Shown here one piece after another: positions 27,485 through 36,088 of a DNA stretch of 64,000 bases; the stretch's first letter is position 1; every line of letters begins with the position of its first letter. The position numbers and the translations under genes are program-made. The stretch comes from Rhodanobacter sp. C01 (GTDB lineage Bacteria; Pseudomonadota; Gammaproteobacteria; Xanthomonadales; Rhodanobacteraceae). A model generated the notes under the pieces. That model did no database searches and had not been told where the DNA came from. It was given only the letters and a program-made list of their open reading frames with translations. The stretch spans positions 248,001 through 312,000 of the forward strand of contig NZ_MUNR01000012.1 of NCBI RefSeq assembly GCF_002001045.1. The letters run 5' to 3'.

Positions 27485-28570
27485 TCATCCGTGCCGACGG
27501 GAAAAATCCTTCATGAAGGTCGTCAACACCTGCACTGCTTCCAGCGGCACCGCGTTGTACAGGGATGCGCGCATGCCGCCGACGGCCTTGTGCCCCTTCA
27601 GCGCGAGCAGGCCGGCAGCCTCCGACTCCTCCAGGAATACTGCGTCCAGCGCACTGTCGTGCAGGGTGAACGGCACGTTCATGCGTGAACGCGCCGACAG
27701 GGCCACCGGACTGCGGTAATAGCCGCCCGAGCCGTCAATGGCCTGATACAGCAGCTCGGCCTTGGCGCGATTGCGCTCGCCGATCACGGCGATACCGCCC
27801 TGCTCCTTCAGCCACTGGAAAGTCAGCCCGGCCAGGTACCAGCCCCAGGTATTCGGCGTATTGAGCATCGAATCGTTCGCCGCGTGCTCGGCATAGCGGA
27901 AAATCTTCGCCATCGGCCGGCCCGTCCGCTGCAGCAGATCCCGACGAATGATCATCACCACCAGGCCGGATGGCCCGATGTTCTTCTGCGCGCCGGCATA
28001 GATCAGCCCAAAGCGCGAGATATCCAGCGGTTCGGACAGGATGTTCGACGACATGTCTGCCACCAGCGGCACGGCGCCCACATCGGGGATATCGTGGAAT
28101 TCCACGCCGTGGATTGTCTCGTTCGGTGTGTAATGCACGTAGGCAGCCTGCGGATCGAGCTGCCAGCTTTCGCGTGCCGGCAGTTTCAGATAGTGGTCGG
28201 CCTCACCGCTGGCAGCCACGTTCACCTGCAGATACGGTGCCGCCTCGCTGACTGCCTTCGCACTCCAGTGGCCGCTGACGATGTAGTCGGCGCGGTCGTC
28301 GGCACCGGCCAGGTTCATCGGGATTTGTGCAAAGTGCTGAGTCGCGCCACCCTGCAGGAACAGCACGGCGTAATCGGCAGGAATCGCCAGCAAGGCGCGC
28401 AGATCAGCTTCGGCCTGTGCCGCCATCTCGATGAAGCGCTTGCCACGATGGGACTGCTCCATCACCGAGGCGCCGCTGCCGTTCCAGTCCAGCATCTCGC
28501 GCTGGGCACGTTCGAGTACCGCCAGTGGCAACGCCGCCGGACCGGCGCTGAAATTCCAGACTCTGCTCAC
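27485..28570 (-). CDS. serC: Phosphoserine aminotransferase
   Basis: A PLP enzyme that makes 3-phosphoserine from 3-phosphohydroxypyruvate and also serves pyridoxal synthesis. The 361-residue protein begins MSRVWNFSAGPAALPLAVLERAQREM, matching the usual start. The substrate motif LFLQGGATQHFAQIPMNL, VADMSSNILSEPLD and the PLP lysine in YAGAQKNIGPSGLVVMIIRRDLL follow. GTG 28570 has GAGAG a few nt upstream; ATG 28582 is an alternative with poor ribosome-binding spacing. It is the first gene of serC-pheA-aroA, a common grouping in gammaproteobacteria. Confidence 0.95.
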   Translation of the reverse strand: MSRVWNFSAGPAALPLAVLERAQREMLDWNGSGASVMEQSHRGKRFIEMAAQAEADLRALLAIPADYAVLFLQGGATQHFAQIPMNLAGADDRADYIVSGHWSAKAVSEAAPYLQVNVAASGEADHYLKLPARESWQLDPQAAYVHYTPNETIHGVEFHDIPDVGAVPLVADMSSNILSEPLDISRFGLIYAGAQKNIGPSGLVVMIIRRDLLQRTGRPMAKIFRYAEHAANDSMLNTPNTWGWYLAGLTFQWLKEQGGIAVIGERNRAKAELLYQAIDGSGGYYRSPVALSARSRMNVPFTLHDSALDAVFLEESEAAGLLALKGHKAVGGMRASLYNAVPLEAVQVLTTFMKDFSRRHG

Positions 28571-28649
28571 GTGCTCTCGCATCCCGTCATGATGGTCCAC
28601 GCATTATGGCGCGGCGCAGCACGACGCGGTCAACTGCAACATGGCAGGT

Positions 28650-29417
28650 TCAGAAGCGGATCAGCAGCACCAGTGCGATACCCAGTGCCAGCACGGCAGC
28701 AGTGACGATCAGCCACCACACTTCGCCGATCGGGCCGGCTGCCTCTTCCGGCAGGTGTTCCGGTGGCAGTTCGGGCATCACGATCTCCGGTTCCGGCTCC
28801 ATTCCCGGCCCGTCGACCACGAAGCGGTGCATCGCCAGACCGATCTGGTCACCCGGCTGCAGTGCCAGTTTCTGCGCAGCGACGCCATTGACCCGCAGTG
28901 GATGGCGTGCGGATGACTGGATGGCCTCCAGCAGCAGCTGTCCGTCCTGCCAGAAAAGGCGCAGCGCGGCTGCCTCACCCTGCGGAAGCTCCAGCGGACA
29001 GCATCCCTGCGGGCCCAATTCCAGACTGTCCCGTAACGGCAATACCCTGCCGGACAACGGGCCAGCCACGGCACGCAAGGCTACCGTGCAGCGCCCTTGT
29101 TCCGGCACGCCGAGCGGTGGGCGCAGCGCCGGATCCACATCGGCACGCAACAGCATGCGGGAGTCCCCCACGCTGACCACATCACCTGCACGCAGCAGCG
29201 CACGCTCGCGCACCGGTCGTGCATTCACGTAAATGCGACCGGCTGACGGCAGTACCTGCAACACCCAGCCACGGCGATCCTGCTGGATCCGCAGGTGATG
29301 CGGCGCGGTCTGGCTGGTCGCCAGCACGAGATCGTTGTCGGATGCACTACCGATGCGCAACTGCGTCTGCGTCCAGTGGAAATCCTCACGAGCCGCATTG
29401 GGAAATTCGATACGCAT
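28650..29417 (-). CDS. FHA domain membrane protein
   Basis: A 255-residue protein. The first 95 residues form an FHA phosphothreonine-binding fold: TQLRIGSASDNDLVLA supplies the conserved glycine/arginine/serine region, TAPHHLRIQQDRRGWVLQ the SxxH-like site, and GRIYVNARPVRERALLRAGDVVSVGD the final strands. A second FHA-like pattern is degenerate at about 105-205 (LRVNGVAAQKLALQPGDQIGLAMHRF). A proline/glutamate-rich linker leads to a single C-terminal membrane helix (WWLIVTAAVLALGIALVLLIRF). It is probably cytoplasm-facing and tail-anchored; the partner kinase is unknown. Confidence 0.8.
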   Translation of the reverse strand: MRIEFPNAAREDFHWTQTQLRIGSASDNDLVLATSQTAPHHLRIQQDRRGWVLQVLPSAGRIYVNARPVRERALLRAGDVVSVGDSRMLLRADVDPALRPPLGVPEQGRCTVALRAVAGPLSGRVLPLRDSLELGPQGCCPLELPQGEAAALRLFWQDGQLLLEAIQSSARHPLRVNGVAAQKLALQPGDQIGLAMHRFVVDGPGMEPEPEIVMPELPPEHLPEEAAGPIGEVWWLIVTAAVLALGIALVLLIRF

Positions 29418-29497
29418 GGATCAACCACGGAGAAAGACCACGAAACTCTAGCATGCAGCCGCGTGGCATTAAGATGGGTGTTTTCCCGGAGGCTGCC

Positions 29498-29773
29498 ATG
29501 CCCAGTATCGATATCCACCGCCCGCACCAGTTGTCGATTGCCGAGGCCCGTGCGGTGGTCGACAAGGTCGCCGAACGGATGCGTGAAAAGCTCGGCATCG
29601 AAGGGCAATGGCACGGTGATACCCTGCGCTTTTCGCGCCCAGGCGTCAGCGGCACGATTGCGGTCAGCAGCGACACCATTCAGGTCAGGGCCGAACTAGG
29701 CCTGATGCTGTCGCCGCTGAAAGGCATGGTCGAGCAGGAGATCCGGCGCAAGCTGGACGAACATTTCGCCTGA
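29498..29773 (+). CDS. Polyhydroxyalkanoic acid system family protein
   Basis: A 91-residue protein beginning MPSIDIHRPHQLSIAEARAVVDKVAERMREKLGIEG and ending KGMVEQEIRRKLDEHFA. This is the full length and both conserved ends of the family named for association with polyhydroxyalkanoate granule regions. The DIxRxHxLS opening and LGxMLSPLKxxVExEIxxxL ending are its signature. The fold is small and cytoplasmic; the molecular role is not established and no PHA genes are nearby. A strong ribosome-binding site, CCGGAGG, precedes ATG 29498. Confidence 0.85.
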   Translation: MPSIDIHRPHQLSIAEARAVVDKVAERMREKLGIEGQWHGDTLRFSRPGVSGTIAVSSDTIQVRAELGLMLSPLKGMVEQEIRRKLDEHFA

Positions 29774-29822
29774 TCGCCGCCAGGAGGCGCTGAATGGCTT
29801 CAGGACGCTGCTTGATGTTTCT

Positions 29823-29851
29823 TTAACCAGAACCGCAATCCGTGGCATAAT
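29823..29851 (+). promoter_or_regulatory. Likely sigma-70 promoter for infA
   Basis: TTAACC (-35-like, 29823-29828) and CATAAT (-10-like, 29846-29851) are separated by 17 nt, 47 nt before the infA start. The spacing and AT content stand out against the GC-rich surroundings. Confidence 0.55.
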
Positions 29852-29897
29852 CGTCGGCTTACGCAGCCATGACGGCTGTGCGTGAACCCCGGAACAC

Positions 29898-30116
29898 ATG
29901 GCCAAAGACGACGTCATCGAAATGGAAGGCACGGTCCAGGAGACCCTGCCCAACACCATGTTTCGTGTGCAATTGGAGAACGGGCACGTGATCATCGCCC
30001 ACATCTCCGGCCGCATGCGCAAGCACTACATCCGCATCCTCACCGGCGACAAGGTCAAGATCGAAATGACCCCATACGACCTGAGCAAGGGTCGTATCAC
30101 GTATCGCATGAAGTAA
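29898..30116 (+). CDS. infA: Translation initiation factor IF-1
   Basis: IF-1 binds the ribosomal A site during initiation. The 72-residue single S1/OB-fold protein [17 protein letters not shown]...[13 protein letters not shown] is nearly the textbook sequence, with FRVQLENGH and [20 protein letters not shown]. It is transcribed towards clpA and the two share the bidirectional hairpin terminator at 30181. A promoter-like pair lies at 29823. Confidence 0.98.
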   Translation: MAKDDVIEMEGTVQETLPNTMFRVQLENGHVIIAHISGRMRKHYIRILTGDKVKIEMTPYDLSKGRITYRMK

Positions 30117-30180
30117 TCCGGTCCAACCCTGATGCGCTGAGACGCAGCGGGAAAGATCCGATACGAAGGTGCGGGAAACG

Positions 30181-30210
30181 AAAGGCGGCGCAATGCGCCG
30201 CCTTTGCTTT
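30181..30210. terminator. Bidirectional terminator between infA and clpA
   Basis: A perfect 10-bp stem AAAGGCGGCG/CGCCGCCTTT with a 5-nt CAATG loop. The plus side continues GCTTTG and the minus side CGTTTC. It lies between the convergent infA and clpA genes. Confidence 0.85.
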
Positions 30211-30247
30211 GCCCGTCATTTCACGAACCGACTCGGCGTGGCTCGAC

Positions 30248-32527
30248 TCAGCCGGGCTCGACCACGGCCGGCATCTTCTCGGTCGCTTCGCAGTCGACCC
30301 GCAACTCGCCATCGCGCACGCTCAAGTGCACCTTGCCACCCTCGGCCAGCTTGCCGAACAGCAATTCGTCGGCCAGCGCACGCTTGACCTTCTCCTGGAT
30401 CACCCGCGCCATCGGGCGGGCGCCCATCTGCGGGTCGAAACCGTGCTCTGCCAGCCAGCGGCGGGCTTCGGAATCCACGTCGAGGCTCACCTGTTTCTCG
30501 GTCAACTGGCTTTCCAGCTCGATCAGGAACTTGTCGACCACGCGCAGGATGTGTTCGAAGTCGAGCGCGCTGAACTGGATGATCGCATCGAGCCGGTTGC
30601 GGAACTCCGGCGTGAAGATGCGGCGGATCACTTCCATCGCGTCCGATTCGTGCTTCTGTTCGACGAAACCGATGCTGCGCCGTGAAGCGAGCGCCGCGCC
30701 CGCGTTGGTGGTCATCACCACCACCACGTTCTTGAAGTTCGCCTCGCGGCCGTTGGTGTCGGTCAGCACGCCACGGTCCATCACCTGCAGCAGGATGTTG
30801 AACACATCCGGATGCGCCTTCTCGATCTCGTCCAGCAGCAACACCGCATGCGGATGCTTGGTCACCGCCTCGGTCAGCAGGCCGCCCTGGTCGAAACCGA
30901 CGTAGCCCGGAGGCGCGCCGACCAGCCGCGACACCGAATGCCCTTCCATGTACTCGGACATGTCGAAACGGATCATCTCGATACCCAGCTGCATCGCCAG
31001 CTGCTTGGTCACCTCGGTCTTGCCCACGCCGGTGGGACCGGCCAGCAGGAAGCAGCCGATCGGCTTGGACGGATCGGCCAGCCCCGAACGGGCCATCTTG
31101 ATCGACGCAGCCAGCGCCTCGATCGCCGGATCCTGGCCGAACACCACCATCTTGAGATTGCGCTCCAGGTTGCGCAGCACATCGCGGTCCGACGCCGATA
31201 CCTGCTTGGCCGGAATGCGCGCCATCTTGGCGATGATGTACTCGACCTCGGTGACATCGACCTTGCCGGTACGCTGATCCACCGGCAGCAGCCGCTGACG
31301 TGCGCCGGCCTCGTCGATCACGTCGATCGCCTTGTCCGGCAGCAGACGGTCGGGAATGTGCTTCACCGACAGATCCACCGCGGCCTTCAACGCCTCGTTG
31401 GTATAGGCGACGTGGTGATGCTCCTCGAAGCGCGAGCGCAGGCCCTTGAGGATCTCGATGCTGTCGGCCACGGTCGGCTCGACGACGTCGATTTTCTGGA
31501 AGCGCCGGGCCAGCGCACGATCCTTCTCGAACACGCCGCGGTATTCCTGGAACGTGGTCGAACCGATGCAGCGCAGCTCGCCCGAAGCCAGCATCGGCTT
31601 GATCAGGTTGCTGGCGTCCATGGTACCGCCCGACGCCGAACCGGCGCCGATGATCGTATGGATCTCGTCGATAAACAGGATCGCGCCCGGCTGCTTCTTC
31701 AGCTGGGCGATCACACCCTTCAGCCGCTTCTCGAAGTCGCCGCGATACTTGGTGCCGGCGACCAACGCGCCGAGATCCAGCGACCAGATCGTGGCGCTTT
31801 CCAGCACTTCCGGCACTTCGCCATCGACGATGCGCTTGGCCAGACCTTCGGCCAATGCCGTCTTGCCCACGCCGGCCTCGCCGACATACAGCGGGTTGTT
31901 CTTGCGCCGGCGGCAAAGCACCTGGATCGTGCGCTCGATCTCGTCGGCACGCCCGATCAGCGGGTCGATCTTGCCTTCCAGCGCCAGTTCGTTGAGGTTG
32001 CTGGCGAACTCGTGCAACGGATTGCCCTTCGGCTCGCCACCTTCCTCGCCTTCACGCTCGCTGCCGCCGGACACGCCGGCCGCCGGCTCGTCGCCGATCT
32101 TGGCGATGCCGTGCGAGATGTAATTGACCACGTCGAGACGGGTGATTTCCTGCTGGTGCATGAAATACACCGCGTGCGAATCCTTCTCGCCGAAGATCGC
32201 CACCAGCACGTTCGCACCGGTGACCTCTTTCCGCCCCGAGGACTGCACGTGATACACCGCTCGCTGCAAAACCCGCTGGAAGCCCAGCGTGGGTTGCGTA
32301 TCGCGTTCGTCGCCATGCGGCAGCACCGGCACGGTCTCGGCAATGATGCGTTCGAGTTCGCTCGACAACCGTGGCAGATCCACGCCGCAGGCACGCAGGG
32401 CGCCTACCGCCGACTGGTTTTCGGTCAGCGCCAGCAGCAGGTGCTCCACCGTCATGAATTCATGGCGCTGTTCGCGGGCCTGCTTGTAGCAATGGCCGAT
32501 GGTGACTTCCAGATCCTTGCTGAACAT
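30248..32527 (-). CDS. clpA: ATP-dependent Clp protease ATP-binding subunit ClpA
   Basis: The unfoldase that feeds substrates, including N-degron proteins delivered by ClpS, into ClpP. Over 759 residues: the Clp N-domain (MFSKDLEVTIGHCYKQAREQ to about 145), an acidic linker, AAA-1 with GEAGVGKTALAEG and LFIDEIHTIIGAGS, and AAA-2 with GPTGVGKTEVTKQLA and LLLDEIEKAHPDVFN. The MSEYMEGHSVSRLVGAPPGYVG loop and the IGFVEQ loop that docks on ClpP (IGF motif) are also present. The short middle region marks ClpA rather than ClpB. ATG 32527 begins the conserved N-domain. clpS is upstream, 66 nt away. Confidence 0.97.
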   Translation of the reverse strand: MFSKDLEVTIGHCYKQAREQRHEFMTVEHLLLALTENQSAVGALRACGVDLPRLSSELERIIAETVPVLPHGDERDTQPTLGFQRVLQRAVYHVQSSGRKEVTGANVLVAIFGEKDSHAVYFMHQQEITRLDVVNYISHGIAKIGDEPAAGVSGGSEREGEEGGEPKGNPLHEFASNLNELALEGKIDPLIGRADEIERTIQVLCRRRKNNPLYVGEAGVGKTALAEGLAKRIVDGEVPEVLESATIWSLDLGALVAGTKYRGDFEKRLKGVIAQLKKQPGAILFIDEIHTIIGAGSASGGTMDASNLIKPMLASGELRCIGSTTFQEYRGVFEKDRALARRFQKIDVVEPTVADSIEILKGLRSRFEEHHHVAYTNEALKAAVDLSVKHIPDRLLPDKAIDVIDEAGARQRLLPVDQRTGKVDVTEVEYIIAKMARIPAKQVSASDRDVLRNLERNLKMVVFGQDPAIEALAASIKMARSGLADPSKPIGCFLLAGPTGVGKTEVTKQLAMQLGIEMIRFDMSEYMEGHSVSRLVGAPPGYVGFDQGGLLTEAVTKHPHAVLLLDEIEKAHPDVFNILLQVMDRGVLTDTNGREANFKNVVVVMTTNAGAALASRRSIGFVEQKHESDAMEVIRRIFTPEFRNRLDAIIQFSALDFEHILRVVDKFLIELESQLTEKQVSLDVDSEARRWLAEHGFDPQMGARPMARVIQEKVKRALADELLFGKLAEGGKVHLSVRDGELRVDCEATEKMPAVVEPG

Positions 32528-32593
32528 TCGGATCGTCTCCGCTTGCAATGTTGAGCGGCCTTCAGCGCCGCGATGAGCACGAAATGGGGTCGC

Positions 32594-32920
32594 TCAGAGC
32601 TTTTCCATAGTGCACAACAACGGATGTTGATGGGAGCGTGAATACTCGTTGACGTGGGTTACCTTGGTCTCGGCCACCTCGCGGGTAAATACGCCGCACA
32701 CGCCCCGTCCACGGGTATGCACGTGCAACATCACCTGTACCGCCTGCTCCTGGTCCAGATTGAAGAAACTGCGCAGCACCTCGACCACGAAATCCATCGG
32801 GGTGAAGTCGTCATTCAGCAGCAGCACCTGAAAAAGCGGTGGTCGCGCCACTTCAGGCTTGGCGGTTTCCAGCGCCAGTCCGCGGCCGCTGTCGTGCTCA
32901 TGTTCGGGTTCGTGGGCCAT
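32594..32920 (-). CDS. clpS: ClpS adaptor protein
   Basis: ClpS binds the ClpA N-domain and delivers proteins with N-terminal Leu, Phe, Tyr or Trp. The 108-residue protein has the flexible charged N-terminus ([23 protein letters not shown]). The core follows: [24 protein letters not shown], where NDD and the Met line the N-degron pocket, and [23 protein letters not shown] with the pocket His. The start at 32920 excludes an upstream extension without similarity. It is expressed towards clpA on the same strand. Confidence 0.97.
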   Translation of the reverse strand: MAHEPEHEHDSGRGLALETAKPEVARPPLFQVLLLNDDFTPMDFVVEVLRSFFNLDQEQAVQVMLHVHTRGRGVCGVFTREVAETKVTHVNEYSRSHQHPLLCTMEKL

Positions 32921-33039
32921 GGTTTCTTGGGTAATCGAGCTCTGGTACGAAGTATACGCCGCCGTGGATGCGCGGCCGCAGCTATGCCCGGACAGAGGTA
33001 ATGGCACAATGGCCGCTTTTCCAGCCCCTTGCCGTATCC

Positions 33040-33525
33040 ATGTCCGATTCCCCTCTCTCCACCGAAGTCTGGCGCCCGCACGTCACCGTAGCCTGCGTGG
33101 TAGCCGACGGTGACCGCTACCTGATGGTCGAGGAAGAAGTGAATGGCCGGCTCGCCTACAACCAGCCGGCTGGCCATCTCGACGAAGGCGAAAGTCTTGC
33201 GGCCGCCGCCCGGCGCGAGACGCTGGAGGAAACCGGCTGGACGGTCGAGTTGCAGCACCTGATCGGCGTGCACCAGTGGCGCAGCACCGAACATGGCGAT
33301 GCCATCGTGCGTTTCAGCTTCGCCGCCCGCGCGCTCAGCCACGATCCGGATCGCCCGCTGGATACCGACATCCACCGCGCGCTGTGGCTCACCCGTGCCG
33401 AAATCGCTGCACTGGGTGATCGCCTGCGCAGCCCGATGGTGCTACTGAGCATCGACGCGTGGCTGGCCGGCCAGCGACTGTCGCTGGATACGCTGAGCTG
33501 GCTGCCGGAAGGTGACCCAAGGTGA
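33040..33525 (+). CDS. nudJ: Phosphatase NudJ (Nudix hydrolase)
   Basis: A 161-residue Nudix protein of the NudJ/YmfB type, which hydrolyses nucleoside diphosphates/triphosphates and thiamine pyrimidine pyrophosphates in characterised relatives. The Nudix box runs GHLDEGESL...RETLEETGW near residues 46-69, after [19 protein letters not shown]. The C-terminal [20 protein letters not shown] fits the family. ATG 33040 begins [21 protein letters not shown] 33001 is an alternative with GAGG before it. It overlaps mnmA by 4 nt, a gene order (nudJ-mnmA-hflD) shared with enterobacteria. Confidence 0.9.
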   Translation: MSDSPLSTEVWRPHVTVACVVADGDRYLMVEEEVNGRLAYNQPAGHLDEGESLAAAARRETLEETGWTVELQHLIGVHQWRSTEHGDAIVRFSFAARALSHDPDRPLDTDIHRALWLTRAEIAALGDRLRSPMVLLSIDAWLAGQRLSLDTLSWLPEGDPR

Positions 33526-34670
33526 AAGTGATGCTTGGTGTCTCCGGCGGTGTCGACTCCTCGGTCGCCGCGTTGCTGCTGCAGCAGGCCGGCTACGCAG
33601 TCGAAGGTCTGTTCATGCAGAACTGGGAGGAGGATGACCGTGTCGGCCCGTGCACCACCGACGCCGATCGCAAGGACGCCGTAGCCGTGTGTGGCCGGCT
33701 CGGCATTCCGTTCCATGCCCGCAACTTCGCCGCCGCTTACTGGGATGGCGTGTTCGAGCATTTCCTCGCCGAGTACCGCGCCGGGCGCACACCGAATCCC
33801 GACGTGCTATGCAATCGCGAGATCAAGTTCAAGACCTTCCTTGACGAGGCCCATGCACTGGGTGCCGACAAGATCGCCACTGGCCACTACGCCCGCGTGG
33901 ATTGTCGCGAAGGTCGCTACCGCCTGTTGCGTGCGGTCGATGCGGCGAAGGACCAGAGCTATTTCCTGCATGCGCTGGGTCAGCAGCAACTCGCCGCTAC
34001 CTTGTTTCCACTGGGCGGAATCGAGAAGCCGCGCGTACGCGAGCTCGCCCGCGAGGCGGCACTCCCGACGCATGCGAAAAAAGATTCCACCGGCATCTGC
34101 TTCATCGGCGAGCGCGATTTCCGCAGCTTCCTCGCCCAGTACATTCCGGCCCGCGCCGGCGAGATGCGCACGCCCGACGGCGAACTGATCGGCGAGCACC
34201 AGGGCGTGATGTATTACACCCTGGGCCAGCGCAACGGACTGGGCATCGGCGGCCGTCACGGTGCCGGCGGCGAGGCGTGGTACGTGGTCGGCAAGGATGT
34301 GCCGGCGAACGTGCTGTACGTGGCCCAGGGCGGCGAGAACCGCTGGCTGTACTCGCAGCGGCTGCACACGGAAACACCGACCTGGGTCGCCGGCACGGCG
34401 CCGGGCGCGCACTTTCGCTGCACCGCCAAGACCCGTTACCGTCAGTCCGACCAGGTCTGCGCTGTCAGCGTGCTGGGCGACGGCCTCGAGGTATATTTCG
34501 ACGAACCGCAACGCGCCGTCACACCGGGACAATCCGTGGTCTTCTACGATGGCGAGGTCTGTCTCGGCGGCGCCGTGATCGCCGCCACCGATGCGCCTTA
34601 CGGCGGCCTGGCACCGACATTCATCCCCTCCCCCACGTCCACTGCAAGAGAATCGCAACCTCGTGCTTGA
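33522..34670 (+). CDS. mnmA: tRNA-specific 2-thiouridylase MnmA
   Basis: Installs the 2-thio group at wobble U34 of tRNA-Lys, -Glu and -Gln. The 382-residue protein starts at a GTG that overlaps the nudJ stop (GTGA) and shows the PP-loop [17 protein letters not shown]. The catalytic Cys pair is present: the first in [12 protein letters not shown], the second in [21 protein letters not shown] and [13 protein letters not shown] are also conserved. The C-terminal beta-barrel is complete. It is translationally coupled to nudJ; hflD follows after 10 nt. Confidence 0.97.
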   Translation: MKVMLGVSGGVDSSVAALLLQQAGYAVEGLFMQNWEEDDRVGPCTTDADRKDAVAVCGRLGIPFHARNFAAAYWDGVFEHFLAEYRAGRTPNPDVLCNREIKFKTFLDEAHALGADKIATGHYARVDCREGRYRLLRAVDAAKDQSYFLHALGQQQLAATLFPLGGIEKPRVRELAREAALPTHAKKDSTGICFIGERDFRSFLAQYIPARAGEMRTPDGELIGEHQGVMYYTLGQRNGLGIGGRHGAGGEAWYVVGKDVPANVLYVAQGGENRWLYSQRLHTETPTWVAGTAPGAHFRCTAKTRYRQSDQVCAVSVLGDGLEVYFDEPQRAVTPGQSVVFYDGEVCLGGAVIAATDAPYGGLAPTFIPSPTSTARESQPRA

Positions 34671-34680
34671 AATCTTTTCC

Positions 34681-35304
34681 ATGAATGAAGAGCGCGTGCT
34701 CTCCCTCGCCGGCCTGTTCCAGGCCTGCGCACTGGCACAGCAACTGGCCAACGAGGGTCGCTGCGACGAAGGCGCGATGGAAGCCAGCGTGGCCAGCGTG
34801 TTCCGCATCGACGCGCCCTCGGTGGTCGGCGTCTACGGCAATATCTCCAACGTCAGGATCGGCCTGCGCAACCTGATTGCCCAGCTCGACGAAAGCGACC
34901 GCGACATGGCGGTGACCCGCATGGTGGTGACCGTGATGCGGCTGGAACGCAGCCTGTCGGGCCGGCCGGAGCTGCTGAACAAGTTGCAGCAAGGCATTGT
35001 CGCCGCGCAGCGGCAAGTCGAACATTTTGGCCAGAATTCGAGCCAGGTCACTACCCGGTTGGCCGAACTGTATGCATCCACCCTGTCCACCTTGAGGCCT
35101 CGCGTGATGGTCAGTGGCGATCCCCAGCAGTTGCAGTTGCCGGCCGTGGTGGAAAAGGTGCGCAGCAATCTGCTGGCCGCGGTGCGTTCGGCCGTGCTGT
35201 GGCGGCAGGTGGGCGGTCGCCAGTGGCAGTTGCTGCTGTACCGGCGCCAGTGCAGCATGCTGGCACGCGGCCTGCTGACCGGAGCGACGCTGGACAACCG
35301 CTGA
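34681..35304 (+). CDS. hflD: High frequency lysogenization protein HflD
   Basis: A 207-residue helical protein homologous to E. coli HflD/YcfC, a peripheral membrane protein that modulates phage lambda CII there. The conserved N-terminus ERVLSLAGLFQACALAQQLANEG, the middle VYGNISNVRIGLRNLIAQL, and RVMVSGDPQQLQLPAVVEKVRSNLLAAVRSAVLWRQVGG are diagnostic. ATG 34681 matches the family start. Its linkage to mnmA is conserved in enterobacteria; the cellular role without a lambda-like phage is unknown. Confidence 0.93.
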   Translation: MNEERVLSLAGLFQACALAQQLANEGRCDEGAMEASVASVFRIDAPSVVGVYGNISNVRIGLRNLIAQLDESDRDMAVTRMVVTVMRLERSLSGRPELLNKLQQGIVAAQRQVEHFGQNSSQVTTRLAELYASTLSTLRPRVMVSGDPQQLQLPAVVEKVRSNLLAAVRSAVLWRQVGGRQWQLLLYRRQCSMLARGLLTGATLDNR

Positions 35305-35389
35305 CTCGCATCGTCGAATTAAAGGTAGCGACAAGCTTGGTTGTCCAGAATGCGCCGGAATGGCTCGATAGCCGGGTCGTGGCTCACAG

Positions 35390-36064
35390 GTGACCGACGT
35401 GCACATACTGCTCGTGGAAGACGACAACCAGCTGGGCGAGGCGATCCGGCATGCGCTGGCGCAGCAGTCCTACGCCGTGACCTGGCTGCGTGACGGCAAG
35501 GAAGCTGCCCGTGCGTTGCGCGATCCCACCGCCGACCTCGTGCTGCTGGATCTGGGGCTGCCCGGGATGGACGGCATGGACGTGCTGCTTGAAGCACGCC
35601 GGGATGGCGTGAAGACGCCGATCCTGGTGATGACTGCGCGCGACGCCCTGGAAACACGTATCCGCGGCCTGGATATCGGTGCCGACGACTACCTGGTCAA
35701 GCCCTTCCACGTCGGCGAACTGGTGGCGCGCATCCGTTCGCTCACGCGCCGCGTGCGTGGCCTCGCCGAGAACTTGATCGAGGCCGGCGGCATGCGTCTG
35801 AACCTGGCCACGGCCGAGGTCGAATTCCGCGGCAACCAGATCAGTCTGACCCGACGCGAATTCGCCCTGTTGCAGGCTTTGATGGAACATGCCGGCCACA
35901 TCGTCCGGCGCGAGGCACTGGAGAACTCTGTCTACGGGCTGGACACCGTGGTGGAACGCAATGCGATCGAGGTGCAGGTGCACTGGCTGCGGCGCAAGCT
36001 GTGCCCGGAAGCGATCCGCACCGTGCGCGGCATCGGCTACATGATTCCTCGCGAACCCAGATGA
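35390..36064 (+). CDS. OmpR-family response regulator (QseB/PmrA-like)
   Basis: A 224-residue two-component regulator. The receiver domain (1-118) has the acidic pair EDD in ILLVEDDNQLGEA, the phospho-acceptor Asp in VLLDLGLPGMDG (about 51), Thr in VMTARD and the Lys of YLVKPFHVGEL. The winged-helix domain (about 130-224) includes LTRREFALLQALMEHAGHIVRREAL and a C-terminal IRTVRGIGYMIPR. The start is a GTG at 35390. The sensor kinase follows after 24 nt, and an RND efflux operon lies beyond, which it may control. Confidence 0.92.
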   Translation: MTDVHILLVEDDNQLGEAIRHALAQQSYAVTWLRDGKEAARALRDPTADLVLLDLGLPGMDGMDVLLEARRDGVKTPILVMTARDALETRIRGLDIGADDYLVKPFHVGELVARIRSLTRRVRGLAENLIEAGGMRLNLATAEVEFRGNQISLTRREFALLQALMEHAGHIVRREALENSVYGLDTVVERNAIEVQVHWLRRKLCPEAIRTVRGIGYMIPREPR

Positions 36065-36088
36065 ACAAGCCCGAATGAAGCAGCCCGA